DNA of 64,000 nucleotides from Flavobacteriales bacterium (GTDB lineage Bacteria; Bacteroidota; Bacteroidia; Flavobacteriales_D; Crocinitomicaceae): NCBI GenBank assembly GCA_947497485.1, contig CANMHB010000004.1, forward strand, positions 124,001 to 188,000, given 5' to 3'. Of the stretch, positions 17,394-29,700 are shown piece after piece. The notes under the pieces are model-generated. The model had not been told where the DNA came from. It searched no databases and saw only the letters and a program-made list of their open reading frames with translations. Positions within the stretch are counted from its first letter, which is position 1, and each line of letters begins with the position of its first letter. Both the position numbers and the translations under genes were made by a program.

Positions 17394-17615
17394 GCTAACA
17401 CAGAACCATTAATTCGCAGCTCTTCCGTTCGCAACTAGCAATTAATGGTTCGCAACTCGCAATTCTTTGGTTCGCAATTCCCCATTCGCAACTCTAACGT
17501 TGGCAATTAGCAATTCTCTGGTTCGCAATTCCCCATTCGCAACTCTAACGTTGGCAATTAGCAATTCTCTGGTTCGCAACTCCTCCGTTCGCAACTCGCA
17601 ATTAATTAATTCACC
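17394..17615. repeat. Dispersed GCAATTCGCAA-family repeat (copy 3), with a 51-bp tandem duplication
   Basis: Between the ATPase gene and the giant surface-protein gene the repeat words return. A 51-bp unit beginning TTCGCAATTCCCCATTCGCA occurs twice in perfect tandem (17471-17521 and 17522-17572). It is preceded by GCTAACACAGAACCATT (17395-17411) and followed by further TTCGCAACTC words to about 17600. The left boundary resembles that of the array at 49904 (GCTAACGCAGAACCATT). An antisense frame through the unit translates as a repeat peptide but is only a by-product of the repetition. Confidence 0.75.
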
Positions 17616-17679
17616 ACTCGTGAAAAAGAAATCAACACAAAAACTTTTTTTCAACATAAGTGTTATTTTGACACAAAGT

Positions 17680-17711
17680 TTTGCAATTAAAATAAAAATA
17701 TAATATTTTAG
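17680..17711 (+). promoter_or_regulatory. Possible promoter of the 4025-residue protein gene
   Basis: TTTG at 17680-17683 is followed after 20 bases by TATTTTAG (17704-17711), which matches TAnnTTTG at all but the seventh base. The ATG at 17745 is 33 bases downstream. The rest of the gap (17616-17679) holds nothing else recognised. Confidence 0.35.
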
Positions 17712-17744
17712 ACAATTAAAACCTAGCGAAAAAACTCGGAAATA

Positions 17745-20700
17745 ATGAATATACATTTGTTACACAATTCCTTTTTATCCTTGAGAAAAATACAATTTTC
17801 TCTTTTTTTAATATTGTTTTCATTAACACCTTTTTTCAGTTTGAATGGGTGGGGGCAGACGACTGTCACATATACCATGCAGGATACATATTTTCCAACG
17901 CAATTCAATGATGGTGGCGATTTTTTTGACAATGGATCAACTGAACTTGGAATGTGGGCGAATACTGGAAACAAAAACACTGCCGCTTGGAGAACTTTTA
18001 GAATAGCAGGAAACAATAATGCCGCCACAGCAAGAACGCTCCGTGTTGGAGATGTTTTTAAAATCACTGTTAGCTGCACTCGAGCATTTGGACAAATTGG
18101 ATTTTCTCTAAACGCAGCAGGTACGCAAGGAACCTCTTACGCAAATAGAATAAGTGGATCAAGACTATATTTTAACACAGATAATTATGGTACTTGGTAT
18201 GTGAATAGAAGTGGTGGAAATACAAATTTCTCTTACACTCCAATACAATCAACATATAAAGACTACATTTTTACTATAAAAATTACTTCGTCAACGACTG
18301 CAGATGTTTTCTTAACAGTCGATGGCACAGATTATCGCGCCTACAATTTAACTATGAACGGAACTGGTAATATTGACGCTTTTTCAATTTATGGGTCAGA
18401 TTTGTGGGATGGTGATTCAAATGATAATGCCTACTGGAAGCAAACAGCATCGGTTACAAATTCAGGTAGTGTCGAATTAGGTTACTATTTGACATCTGGC
18501 ACCTATACTCCAGGACTTGTTTCTAATGGTTTGGCTGCAAATAGCACATCTACCAGTTCAACGAATAATGTATTAGTAGGTGGGGATGCTGGTTCCTCAG
18601 TAGTTTTGAATCAAGCGAATACTTACACAGGAACAACTACGGTTAATGCAAACGCTACATTAAAATTAGGAGTTTCATCAACATCTTCTACTACGGGTCC
18701 ATTGGGATCAACAACTGGAACGACAGTTTCTTCTGGTGGTGTTTTAGATATGAATGGCTTTTCACTAACATCCTCCGCAACAGAGGCATTAACATTAAAT
18801 GGAACAGGAATTTCAAGTGGAGGAGCTCTAACAAATACAAGCGGAACTTCTTCAACTTGGGCGGGAGCGATAGCAATGGGCTCGAACAGTTCGACAGGTG
18901 GTTCAGGAAATTTGACTATATCTGGTATTTTGTCAGGAGCATTTTCCCTGACTAAAGTAGGAGCAGGAACACTAACATTGTCTAATAGCTCCAATTCTTA
19001 CAGTGGAGGCACAGTAATAAGCGGAGGTACGGTTTCTATATCGAATGCAGGTCATCTTGGGAACACTAGCGGTGCAATTACCTTAGGTAGTGGATCTACA
19101 TCCGCTACACTAAATATCACTACGGGAATCTCAAGAACAGTACTCAATGTTACCGATGGATCATCAGCTGGTGTAATCAATGTTGCATCAGGACAGACAT
19201 TTACTTTGACAAACCTTAATACAGCCAGCGGAACAAACAATGCGACCAAAATCGGTAAGTCCGGGACGGGAACATTAACCTTATCTGGCGCAGGAACCTA
19301 TGTTGGTCAAATTCAAATAGGTGAAGGCAATGTTATAGTTTCAAATAACAGTGGATTAGGCACAAATAATTCAACTGTTGCAAGAGGAATTGATCTTGGA
19401 CTTAATGTTGGTGATGTTTCTCAAGCAAATAACGTTTCAGTATTAGCTACAACTGGAATAACAGTTCCTCAATCAATTTATGTTGCTCCCAATACAACTT
19501 CAGCAACACGAACTATCGGTCTAAGTGGAGCTTCTGGAACAGCAACCTACAACAATGAAATTTATTTAGATGGAAATCTAACTGTCTCAGGAACAGGAAC
19601 AGTAGTTCTTTCAGGTCGCTTAACTAATACCGGAGGATTAATTTCTAATGCTACCACTGTCAATTTACAACATAATGCTAATAACTACAGCGGGACAACA
19701 ACGATTAACGCAGGTTCAGAATTGAGATTAAACCCTTCGGCTAATGCTACATTTTCCTCACAAATTGTTTTGAACGGAGGAACACTAGGAACAACTGGTA
19801 TTACTGCTTCTAGAACTTGGACTAGTTCTTCAACTTTAAATGTTTCTGCTTCTTCAACTATAGCGCTGGAATCAGGAACAGCTCATACTTTAACAATTGC
19901 AGCGAGTAATGGTGTGTCTTGGACATCTGGAATATTTTTAACTATCACTAATTGGGCAGGTGCATACAATGGAACCTCAGGTACAGCAGGAAAAATATTT
20001 GTAGGAAGTTCAGCGACAGGACTAACTACAACTCAATTGTCTCAAATTATTTTCTATAATGGGACAAGTTATTATCAAGCAACTCTTCTGAGTACTGGGG
20101 AGTTAGTGCCAACTTCAACCATTGCAGCATTTTATTGGGGAGGTTCTGGAACTTGGACATCAGCAAACACATGGTCATTAACTTCGGGAGGCGCATTAAA
20201 TCAAACTTGGATTTCAGGAAGAGATGCGGTGTTTAATGTTGTTAATAGCACAATTACAGGTGCATCTACTAATGTTTCTTCGATTACGGCCAATGAAAAT
20301 GTTACGTTTACTGCTGGAGGTACATTGGCTTTTGGAACATCAGGAACAGGTATTGCAACTATTTCAGTTGCAAGTGGAAAAATATTCAATTTAGGAGGGC
20401 AAGGATTGACGACTTCTGCAACAGCAGGTTATATAAAAAACGGTCCTGGAACAATTCAAATTAACGGTTCTACATTTGCTGGTGGTGTAACCTTGAACGA
20501 CGGAATGATTGCAGCAGGTGGTATTAATGCAATGGGGGCAGGTGGTTCCTTAACGATAAATGGTGGAACAATAGCAGGAACAGCAAATCGATCATTTACA
20601 GGTAAATTTACAGGAGGAATTAATATTGGAGGTAATTTCACTTTGGGATCATCTACTTCTCCCGCCTTATCAACAGCGACACTATTATTTGACAATGCAA

Positions 20701-23700
20701 CATCTCTTGGTACTAATGCAACTAGAACAATTACCTTGGGAGGCACGGGAGTTATTTCTTGGAATGGAATTATAAGTGGAACTAATTCCAGTTTTGTTAT
20801 TAATTCATCCGTTGCAGGGGCTGTGATCTCATTGGGTGCAGCTAATTCCTACACTGGTTCAACAACTATAGGTTCAAATGCCACCATAAGATTAGGTGCT
20901 ACAAACGCTATTCCAGTTGGTGGTGTAGGACTAATTTTAAATGGCGGAACGTTAAGCACAGGCGCTACAACAGGCTTTTCCCTCGGTTCATCTCCGACAA
21001 ATGTTGGAACATTAGATTTAGCAGCTAATTCAACAATAGCACTTGGGACAGGAAATCACTCTCTTTATTTTGCTGCAAGTAATGGTGTGACTTGGAATGG
21101 TTCAACTCTTACAATAACTGGTTGGACAGGTAACGGTGGAGAATCTGGAACTGCTGGAAAAATTTTTGTGGGTAATAGTTCATCAGGTTTGACATCCGGT
21201 CAATTGGCAAAAATTACAATAAATGGTCAAGGGGTTACTCAACTCAGTACCGGTGAAATTGTACCACGAGCGACTATTTATCGTTCGGCTCAAACAGGAA
21301 ATTGGAGCTCGACATCAACTTGGGAAAGGAGTTTGGATGATGGTGCATCTTGGATAGCAGCAGTTGCAACTCCAACAAGTGCAGATGGAACGATAACAAT
21401 TAGAAGTAGTCACACTATAACTATTGCTGCATCAATTACAATTGATCAAACAACTGTTGATAATGGAGCAACAGTTATTCATTCTTCCGCAAATACTGTT
21501 ACACTTGCAAATGGCACAGGGACAGATTTGACAATAAATGGATTGTGGAGTCGGACAAGTTCAAACTCAATTACAATTAATGCCAGTGCAACAATTCAGG
21601 TTGGTTCAACAGGAATTTATGAGCATGCCATTAGTGCCTCTGGTGGATCTATTCCAATTGCAACATGGGATGCAAACTCAACATTAAAAATCGCCACAAC
21701 AGCCACAATGTCCTCATATCCAACGGGATTAGACCAAACATTTGGTAAAGTTGAAGTAAATTGTGCTAGTCAAACCTCTTCAAATGTTAATTTCTTTGTA
21801 ACTAATGCAGTTACTGAAGTGAAAGTCATTTCTACTGGTAGCGGTTCAATAGAGCTTAATAATGGTTCGAATGGAATAACCATAACAGGAAATTACATTC
21901 AAACTGGTGGAACTGTAAAAGTAAATTACTCTGGTAGCCTTGGCATAGGAAATGCTACATTTACCGTTGGTGATTTTTCTATTGAGGGTGGTACGTTTAT
22001 AATTTCGGACAATCCTGGTTCTTCATATTATGGACAGTTGATAGTAAATGGCAATTACAGTCAAAGCGGTGGAACCATTAATTTTCTAACGGGGAATGGT
22101 GCTACATACCTTGATGTTAAAGGAAATATGAGCCTTACTGGTGGAAATTTCACCACCTCATTTACTTCTGCAAATACAGGTATTTATTTTATAGGAACAG
22201 GGGCTCAGAGCCTAACTGTAGGTAATCTCTCTTCATACACTTCTGCATTAAACACTCGCTTTTATTATAAAACAAGTTCTGGTCCAACAGCACTGAATGA
22301 AACCTACAGTTCAACTTCATCTCAAAATACAATTAGCGGAACTACTGGAACAGCTAGAAGCGGTTTTACAGCATGGCCAACAAGTGGTTCTCTCATTAAT
22401 AATCTTACAATAAACAATAGTGCAGGAGTCACGCTTTCAACTGCAAAACAAGTAAACGGTGCATTAACGCTTACATCTGGAAAACTAACTACCAATGGAA
22501 ATGTCCTAACATTGATAAATACTTCAACTGGTTCATCATCCAGTTATGTTGTCGCCGATGCCACAGGTACAGTAACTATGAATGGCGTTTCCTCTGCTAA
22601 GACCATTCCTATTGGAACAGCAAGTTCTTATGCCCCATTAGTGGTTAGCGCAGGCTCTTCGACTAATTACTCAACATATGTAACCTCAACGTTACCTTGT
22701 GCAGTCGGAAATGCAAATCAAGTTGTTAACCTTGCTTGGGGTATCAATGGTTCTAACGTTCCATCAAATGTTGTTTTCCAATGGAATTCAACCAATCAAG
22801 GCAGCTCATTTAACCCAGCAAATACATGTGAAATTGGACAATATGGTTCTTCTTGTCCATACACTGCAACATCAATTGGAGTAGCATCAGGTTCGGGGCC
22901 ATATACATTGAGCGTAGGTTCAGGGTTAGCCTCCGGAAGTAATTTATACTCAGTTGGTAATCTAAATTCAATAGTTCCAGCTGGTCCATCTTTGAGCGCG
23001 GTTACCATGTCATCTGCTTTATCAACAACCTATGGAACTGCTTCGTCAGGAGTAAGTTTCACAGCAAATGGTACAAATCTTTCGACAAACATCACAGCAA
23101 CTGCTCAAACTGGTTATGAAGTTTCGACATCTTCTGGCTCGGGTTATGGTTCTTCGGTTACAGTAGCAAATGGAACTACGGTATGGGTTCGTTTAGCGGC
23201 AACTCAGGCTGCAGGAGACTATAATGGGGCATCTGCCGTTGTTTTATCGAGCACAGGTGCAACGAGTGTTAATGTTACAACTTCTTCAACTGGAAATTCT
23301 GTATCACAAAAAGCACTAACCATTAGTGGTCTGACCGCTAACAACAAAGTATATGATGCTACTACTTCCGTAAGTATAACTGGTTCAGCAGCATACTCGG
23401 GTCTGGTTAATGGCGAATCATTTTCAGTATCGGGAGCTCCAACATGGGCATTTGCAACCAAAACAGTCGGAACAGCAAAAGCAATTACCCAAACGGGTTC
23501 ATTTTCTGCCCCATCAGCAAATTATTCCATAACTCAACCAACTTATACGGCAGACATTACGTCAGCTTCACTTACAATTACGGGAGCAACGGCTTCTAAT
23601 AAAGTATATGATGGTACAACAACAGCTGCAATCTCTGGCGGATCATTAAGTGGAGTATTATTAACTGATGTTGTTACTTTAACTCAATCCGGAACTTTTG

Positions 23701-26700
23701 CATCCGCAAATGTTGCTAATGGAATAAGTGTGACTTCTACTTCTAGTATCTCCGGGGCAGACGCAGGAAACTACACGCTGACGCAACCTTCTGGATTGAT
23801 AGCGAATATTACGGTGAAATCTTTAACAATTACAGCAAATAATGTTACTAAGGTATTCGGAGCTGCATTAACGGGTGGTAGCGGATCAACTGCTTTTTCT
23901 TCTTCTGGATTGGTTGGAAGTGAAACGATTGGTTCAGTAACTATTGCCTATGGTTCGGGTGCATCTTCAGGTGATGCTACCGGAACGTACAGTGGACAGG
24001 TAACCGCATCTTCTGCCACCGGGGGAACTTTTAACGCTGGCAATTATTCCATTAGCTATCTTGCAGGAGATATTATTGTAGTTGATGTTATAGCAGCATG
24101 GGATTTTACGACTTCTACAGCATCTAGTTCAAATGTAAATATTACTGCCCCAGTCATTTCTCAAGGAAACAATAATGGCACAACAACTTTAATTACTTCA
24201 ACTTCTGCATCATCAGGATATACGGGGGCTTCTGGAGGAAATAATGCAGGTGCTGCAGCCCGGGCTGGATCGCTAAGTACAGCAAGTAATGGAAGTGCTT
24301 ATTTTGAATTTACTATCACTCCTAATTCTGGGGTTGAAGTTACAATCAAAGAAGTTTCTTTCGGCTCAAGGGGAACAGCAACAGCGCCTCAAAATTTCAC
24401 CCTTCGATCATCTTCAGATAGTTATTCCAATGATATTTTTACTGGAACTTTAAGTGCAACTAGCACATGGGAATTAAAGTCAAATACCACATCAATTAAT
24501 GAGGTAATAAACTCGGCTCGAACATATAGAATTTATGGATACAATGGCTCTGGATCACCTAGCGCAAATACGGCGAATTGGCGAATTGATGATATAAAAA
24601 TACAAGGATTTGTAAAATCTGTTCCTCAACTTTCAACACCAACTTCAACTTCCGTTGGTAATACTTCTGCATCGCTTGGAGCAACAATAACAAGTGATGG
24701 AGGAGCAACTATTACGGCGCGTGGTACAGTTTATGGAACTTCAGCATCACCTACGACTAATTCACTTGCAGAAGGAGGGACATCTGTCGCAGCATTTACT
24801 CATTCAAGAACTGGTTTAACAGCAAATACATTATATTATTATAGAGGTTATGCCACAAACTCTGTGGGAACTGGATATTCAGCAGATGGAACATTTACCA
24901 CTTTGCACAATGCGCCAACAGTTGGTTCTGGTAGCAATGCAACGGCTACATCAATTGATGCCTCTTGGTCAGCTCCTTCTGGTGGTAGTGAAACATTCAC
25001 GTATGAAATTCAAGTGGACAATGACAATGATTTTTCGTCACCCACCTTTACTCAAAGTGGAATTTCATCAGCAACAACTTCCATCACTGCAACTGGATTA
25101 ACTTCTAATACTACCTATTTCTTCAGAGTCAGAGCAAATAACGCTGGTGGAAGCTCAGCTTGGTCCTCAACTTCTACAGGATATGCTACTTTGGCAGCAG
25201 TAACACCGACATTGTCCGGAACTTTATTGACTGCTTTTGGGAATGTTTGTATTAATACGACAACCTCTCCGAATTCATTTACAATCAATGGTGCCACGCT
25301 TACAAGTGCTGATGTTACAGTATCATCGTTAAGTGGATTCACCTTTTCTACAACTGCAGGAGGAACTTATACCAGTTCACTAACACTTTCACAAGCAGGA
25401 GGAACCTATTCGCAAGATATTTATGTAAAATTCAATCCAACGGCTGTTCAATCTTATGATGGTAACATTGTTATTGGAGGTGGAGGAGCAAGTAGTGTAA
25501 ACGTTGCTGCTTCGGGAAGTGGAAATTCAGGATCTGTTTCTGTTACAACAACGGCTGCAAGTTCAATATATTCAACAGGCGCATCAACTGGTGGTAGTTC
25601 TATTTCAACATCATGTGGCACAATCACGTCAAAAGGTGTTGCCTATGGAACAAGTGCTAACCCAACCACACCAGTAACTTCGGATGGTACCGGAACTGGA
25701 GATTTTACATCACTATTATCCGGATTAACACCAAACACATTGTATAATTATCGTGCTTATGCTACCAATAGCAATTCAGTTACTAGTTACGGATCGAATT
25801 TAACATTTACCACCTTGCATAATGCGCCAACTGTTGGAACAGGTTCTAGTCCTGCGACCACAGGTTTCACAGCAAATTGGACCGCACCTACAGGTGGAGG
25901 AAGCGAAACTTTCACTTACGAAGTTGCAGTATCAACATCTTCTTCTTTTGCATCAACATTATCTAGTCAATCTGGGATTGCCTCCGGAACAACATCTTAT
26001 CAATTTACGGGATTAAGTAACGGAACAACGTATTATTTCAGAGTTAGGACAAACAATGCTGGCGGTTCATCGAATTGGTCTGCCATAAGTTCAGGCATAA
26101 CCACTTTAGCACCATGGGAGAATTTTGAGATTGGTTCTAAAGGTAGTTATACAGCAGGAAATGTAACATGTTCAGCAGGTAATTGGAATTTATCAGATGC
26201 GCTCATAGGTACTTCCTCAAATGACAGAAAATTAGGTTCTCAATCAGTTAGAATTCAAAGCACTGGAGTATTGTCTATGAATTTTGATGTTACAAATGGG
26301 ATTTCTACTCTTACGATTTACCATGGTTTGTTTAGTACCGATGCAAGTTCAACCTGGCGTCTGGAGGTATCTAACAACAATGGAAGTTCGTGGGATGCGT
26401 ATGTAAGTTCAGACATAACGACATCCTCAACAACTCTGACAGCTCAAACATTTAATATTGATTTATGTGGAACATTACGATTTAGAATTGTAAAACGAAG
26501 TGGAACAACTTCACAACGTATTAATTTTGACGACATTGTTTTAGTTGAAAAAGCAGCAACACCATCCGCCCCAACAACCTCGGCACAAACTTTCTGTTCG
26601 GCTTCATCTCCGACAGTTTCAAGTTTAACCGCAACAGGTACTTCAATTCAATGGTATTCGGCTGCTACTGGAGGTTCAGGATTAGCTTCAAATACCGCAT

Positions 26701-29700
26701 TAGTTGACGGGACCAGCTATTATGCTTCTCAAACTGTCTCGGGGTGTGAAAGTTCTAGGACAAGTGCAGCAATAACCGTTCGTTCAGAAGGAACTTGGAT
26801 TGGCGGCAATTCAACAGATTGGTCCAACGCTGCCAACTGGTGTGGAGGTGTTCCAACATCTTCGACAAATGTGACCATTCCATCCGGTACGGCAAATTCA
26901 GCTGTGATTTCTTCAAGCGTTAGTGTAAATACATTGACCATTAATTCTGGTGCGACCTTGTCAACTTCCGGAACACCAACGATTACAATTGCAAATAACG
27001 GATCATTTACAAACAACGGAACCTTCACAGCAGGAAGTTCAAAAGTGAGTTTCGCTGGAAATGGAACTGTTACAGGAACTGTTGCTTTCAATGATGTTGA
27101 CATTGCAGGAGGAGTAAATTTTGGAACGGCTTCAACTGTTAATGGAACTCTTAGCATGAATTCTGGAAGTTATATCAACACAAATGCACCAACGTATGGA
27201 ACTGGTTCAACTTTGAAATACAATACGGGTGGAACATACGGAAGATCAACTGAGTGGTCTACAACATCTGGAGCCGGCGCGCCATTCTCAGTTCAATTAT
27301 CAAATAACACCACATTGAATTATCCAAATTCTGCAAATGGAGGTGCTAATGCCTTTTCTACAAACCTTAGTTTAGGAGGAAATTTGACGATTGATAATGG
27401 TTCCGCCTTGTATATGGATTATGGAGGAAATGCAAATAAGTCAGGAAGACTAGATGTTTTAGGGAATATTTTATTGAATGGTAATTTATCACTTGGAAAT
27501 GCGAGTGGTGGAGACATCAAGGTAGGTGGCAATTGGACACGCAATTCTGGAAGTACATTCAATGCAAATGGTAGAGCTGTATTCATCAATGGAACCGGCA
27601 CAAGTATAATAACAGGAAATGGTGGTGAAACTTTCCCATATTTAGTAAATGATAAAACCAGCGGAACTATTCAGTTGGGTAGCAATGTAACTTTGACATC
27701 ACCAAGTGGAGGAAATGCCCTTACGCATAAATCAACAGCATCGTTGGATTTAAATGGATTCGACCTCACTTTTTCCGGACCGGCATCTACGACTATTTTA
27801 GCAAATGGTGCTTGTAACGTTACAGGAACAGGTAATATTTTTATAACGAATAATTCAAAAACATTAACGCAAAGCTCTGGTACGTGGACTTTTGGTTCTA
27901 ACGTAGTCTTAAGAATTCAAAATGGGTTGAATTTTGGAAACAATATTTCAACTGTAAATGGAACCCTTGAAATTAATAGTGGCGGTTATGTGACAAGTTA
28001 TGGTCCGAACTATGGATCAGGATCTCTACTTAAATACAATATAGGAAACGCATATGGTAGAAGTGTCGAATGGTATAGTGATGTTGTTTCTGGAACTGGT
28101 GTTCCATCTAATGTTTTAATTTCAAGTGGAACAACTTTAGATTTAGGTGCAAATGATAATAATGGTAGGGAAAGCTGGGTGACAGGAAACTTAACCTTAG
28201 ACGGAACCCTTTCACTGGCTGAAACAGATCAACTTGCGCCACTAAACGTTTCTGGAAATGTCATTTTCAATAACGGAACGTTGATATTGAGTACAACGGC
28301 TGGTGGAGACATTAAGGTAGGAGGCAACTGGTCAGGAACAGGTTCATTTACTCCTAACTCTCGTGCTGTATTTTTCAATGGAACTGGAAATCAAACAATA
28401 TCAAGAAACGATAATTTCCCTTACCTTTTCGTAAATAAATCTTCAGGAACTCTAACATTTGCAGGCGCTATTACGCTGAATAACAAATTAACTTATTCAA
28501 ATGGAACAATCGCTTTAGGAGTAGGTGGTAGCATAGATGCCTCTGGTGCCTCTGCTGAGGTTGAATTTGCAAATTCTAGCGTATATACCTTGCCAACTGG
28601 AATGTTTACAGGGAACGTAAATAAACTAACCTTGAATGGAAATGGAGGAGTGAATTTATCGGAGAATCTTACTGTTACAGGGAATTTAACCCTTACCAAT
28701 GGTGATTTAAATATCGGAGCAAATACTTTAACTCTTGGATCTTCTTCGTCGGTATCCTCTGGTTCGTCCTCAAGCCATGTGAATGCAACTTCAACTGGCG
28801 AGATAAGGAAAATTTATAGTTCGAATGCTTCATTTATTTTCCCTGTAGGAGACGGAACGAATTATACTCCTGCAACATTAAATTTCACTGCAGGAAGCTC
28901 TCTCACCGGAGCGTCTGATGACTTTGTTGGCGTTCGATTGAAAACCTCAAAAGTTACTGACATGAATTCAGCCAATACGACCTTTTTAAATCGATCTTGG
29001 TTTATTGAACCTGGAGCTGGATTGAGTGGCTATACTTATACAGTAAATTTGAAGTACGCTGACGCAGATGTGAGCGGAACTGAATCAAATATTAAACCTG
29101 TTAAGAAAAGTTCTGGTGTTTGGCATTATCCTGGTGATGCGTCATTTGAGTATGGAACCCAATTAACCGGAACAAGTACTAGCGGAACCGATTACAATAC
29201 AAATATTCTTGTTTGGTCTGGCTTAACTTCCTTCAGTGAATTTGGAGGTGGGGGACAAGGTGGTCCTCTCCCTGTTGAACTTATTTATTTCAACGCAATA
29301 TGCGAGGAAGATGTTTTAAAATTAAATTGGTCAACAGCGTCTGAAAAGAATTCTTCGCACTTTGATATTGAAAAATCACAAGACGGAATTGATTGGATAT
29401 TAATTGGATCTGTTCCGGCAGCTGGAAATTCAAATGAGGAAATCACATACTCTTTCCAAGATAATACGAAGTCATACCAAGAGTATTACAGATTGAATCA
29501 ATTCGATTTTGACGGAAAGAATAAAATTTACGGACCAATCTCGGCTGATTGTAAAAACGAAAACTCAGAGTTTATGACTTTCCCTAATCCGAGTGAAAAA
29601 AATGGTTTCTCAGTAGTTTTGAACTCAAACGAACTTTCTGGATTAGGTTCTATTTTGATGACAGATTCCAAGGGTAATCTCGTTTATCAAAAACAGGTTG

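Noticed and set aside
17442-17756. Minus-strand frame with a repeating peptide
   Set aside because: It is a by-product of the 51-bp tandem repeat and related words. It has no start context or family resemblance, and it crosses the promoter of the giant gene.
26729-27157. Val/Pro-rich minus-strand frames opposite the giant protein (this one and several similar)
   Set aside because: They mirror the Ser/Thr/Gly/Asn codon bias of the plus strand, have no family resemblance and no start signals.
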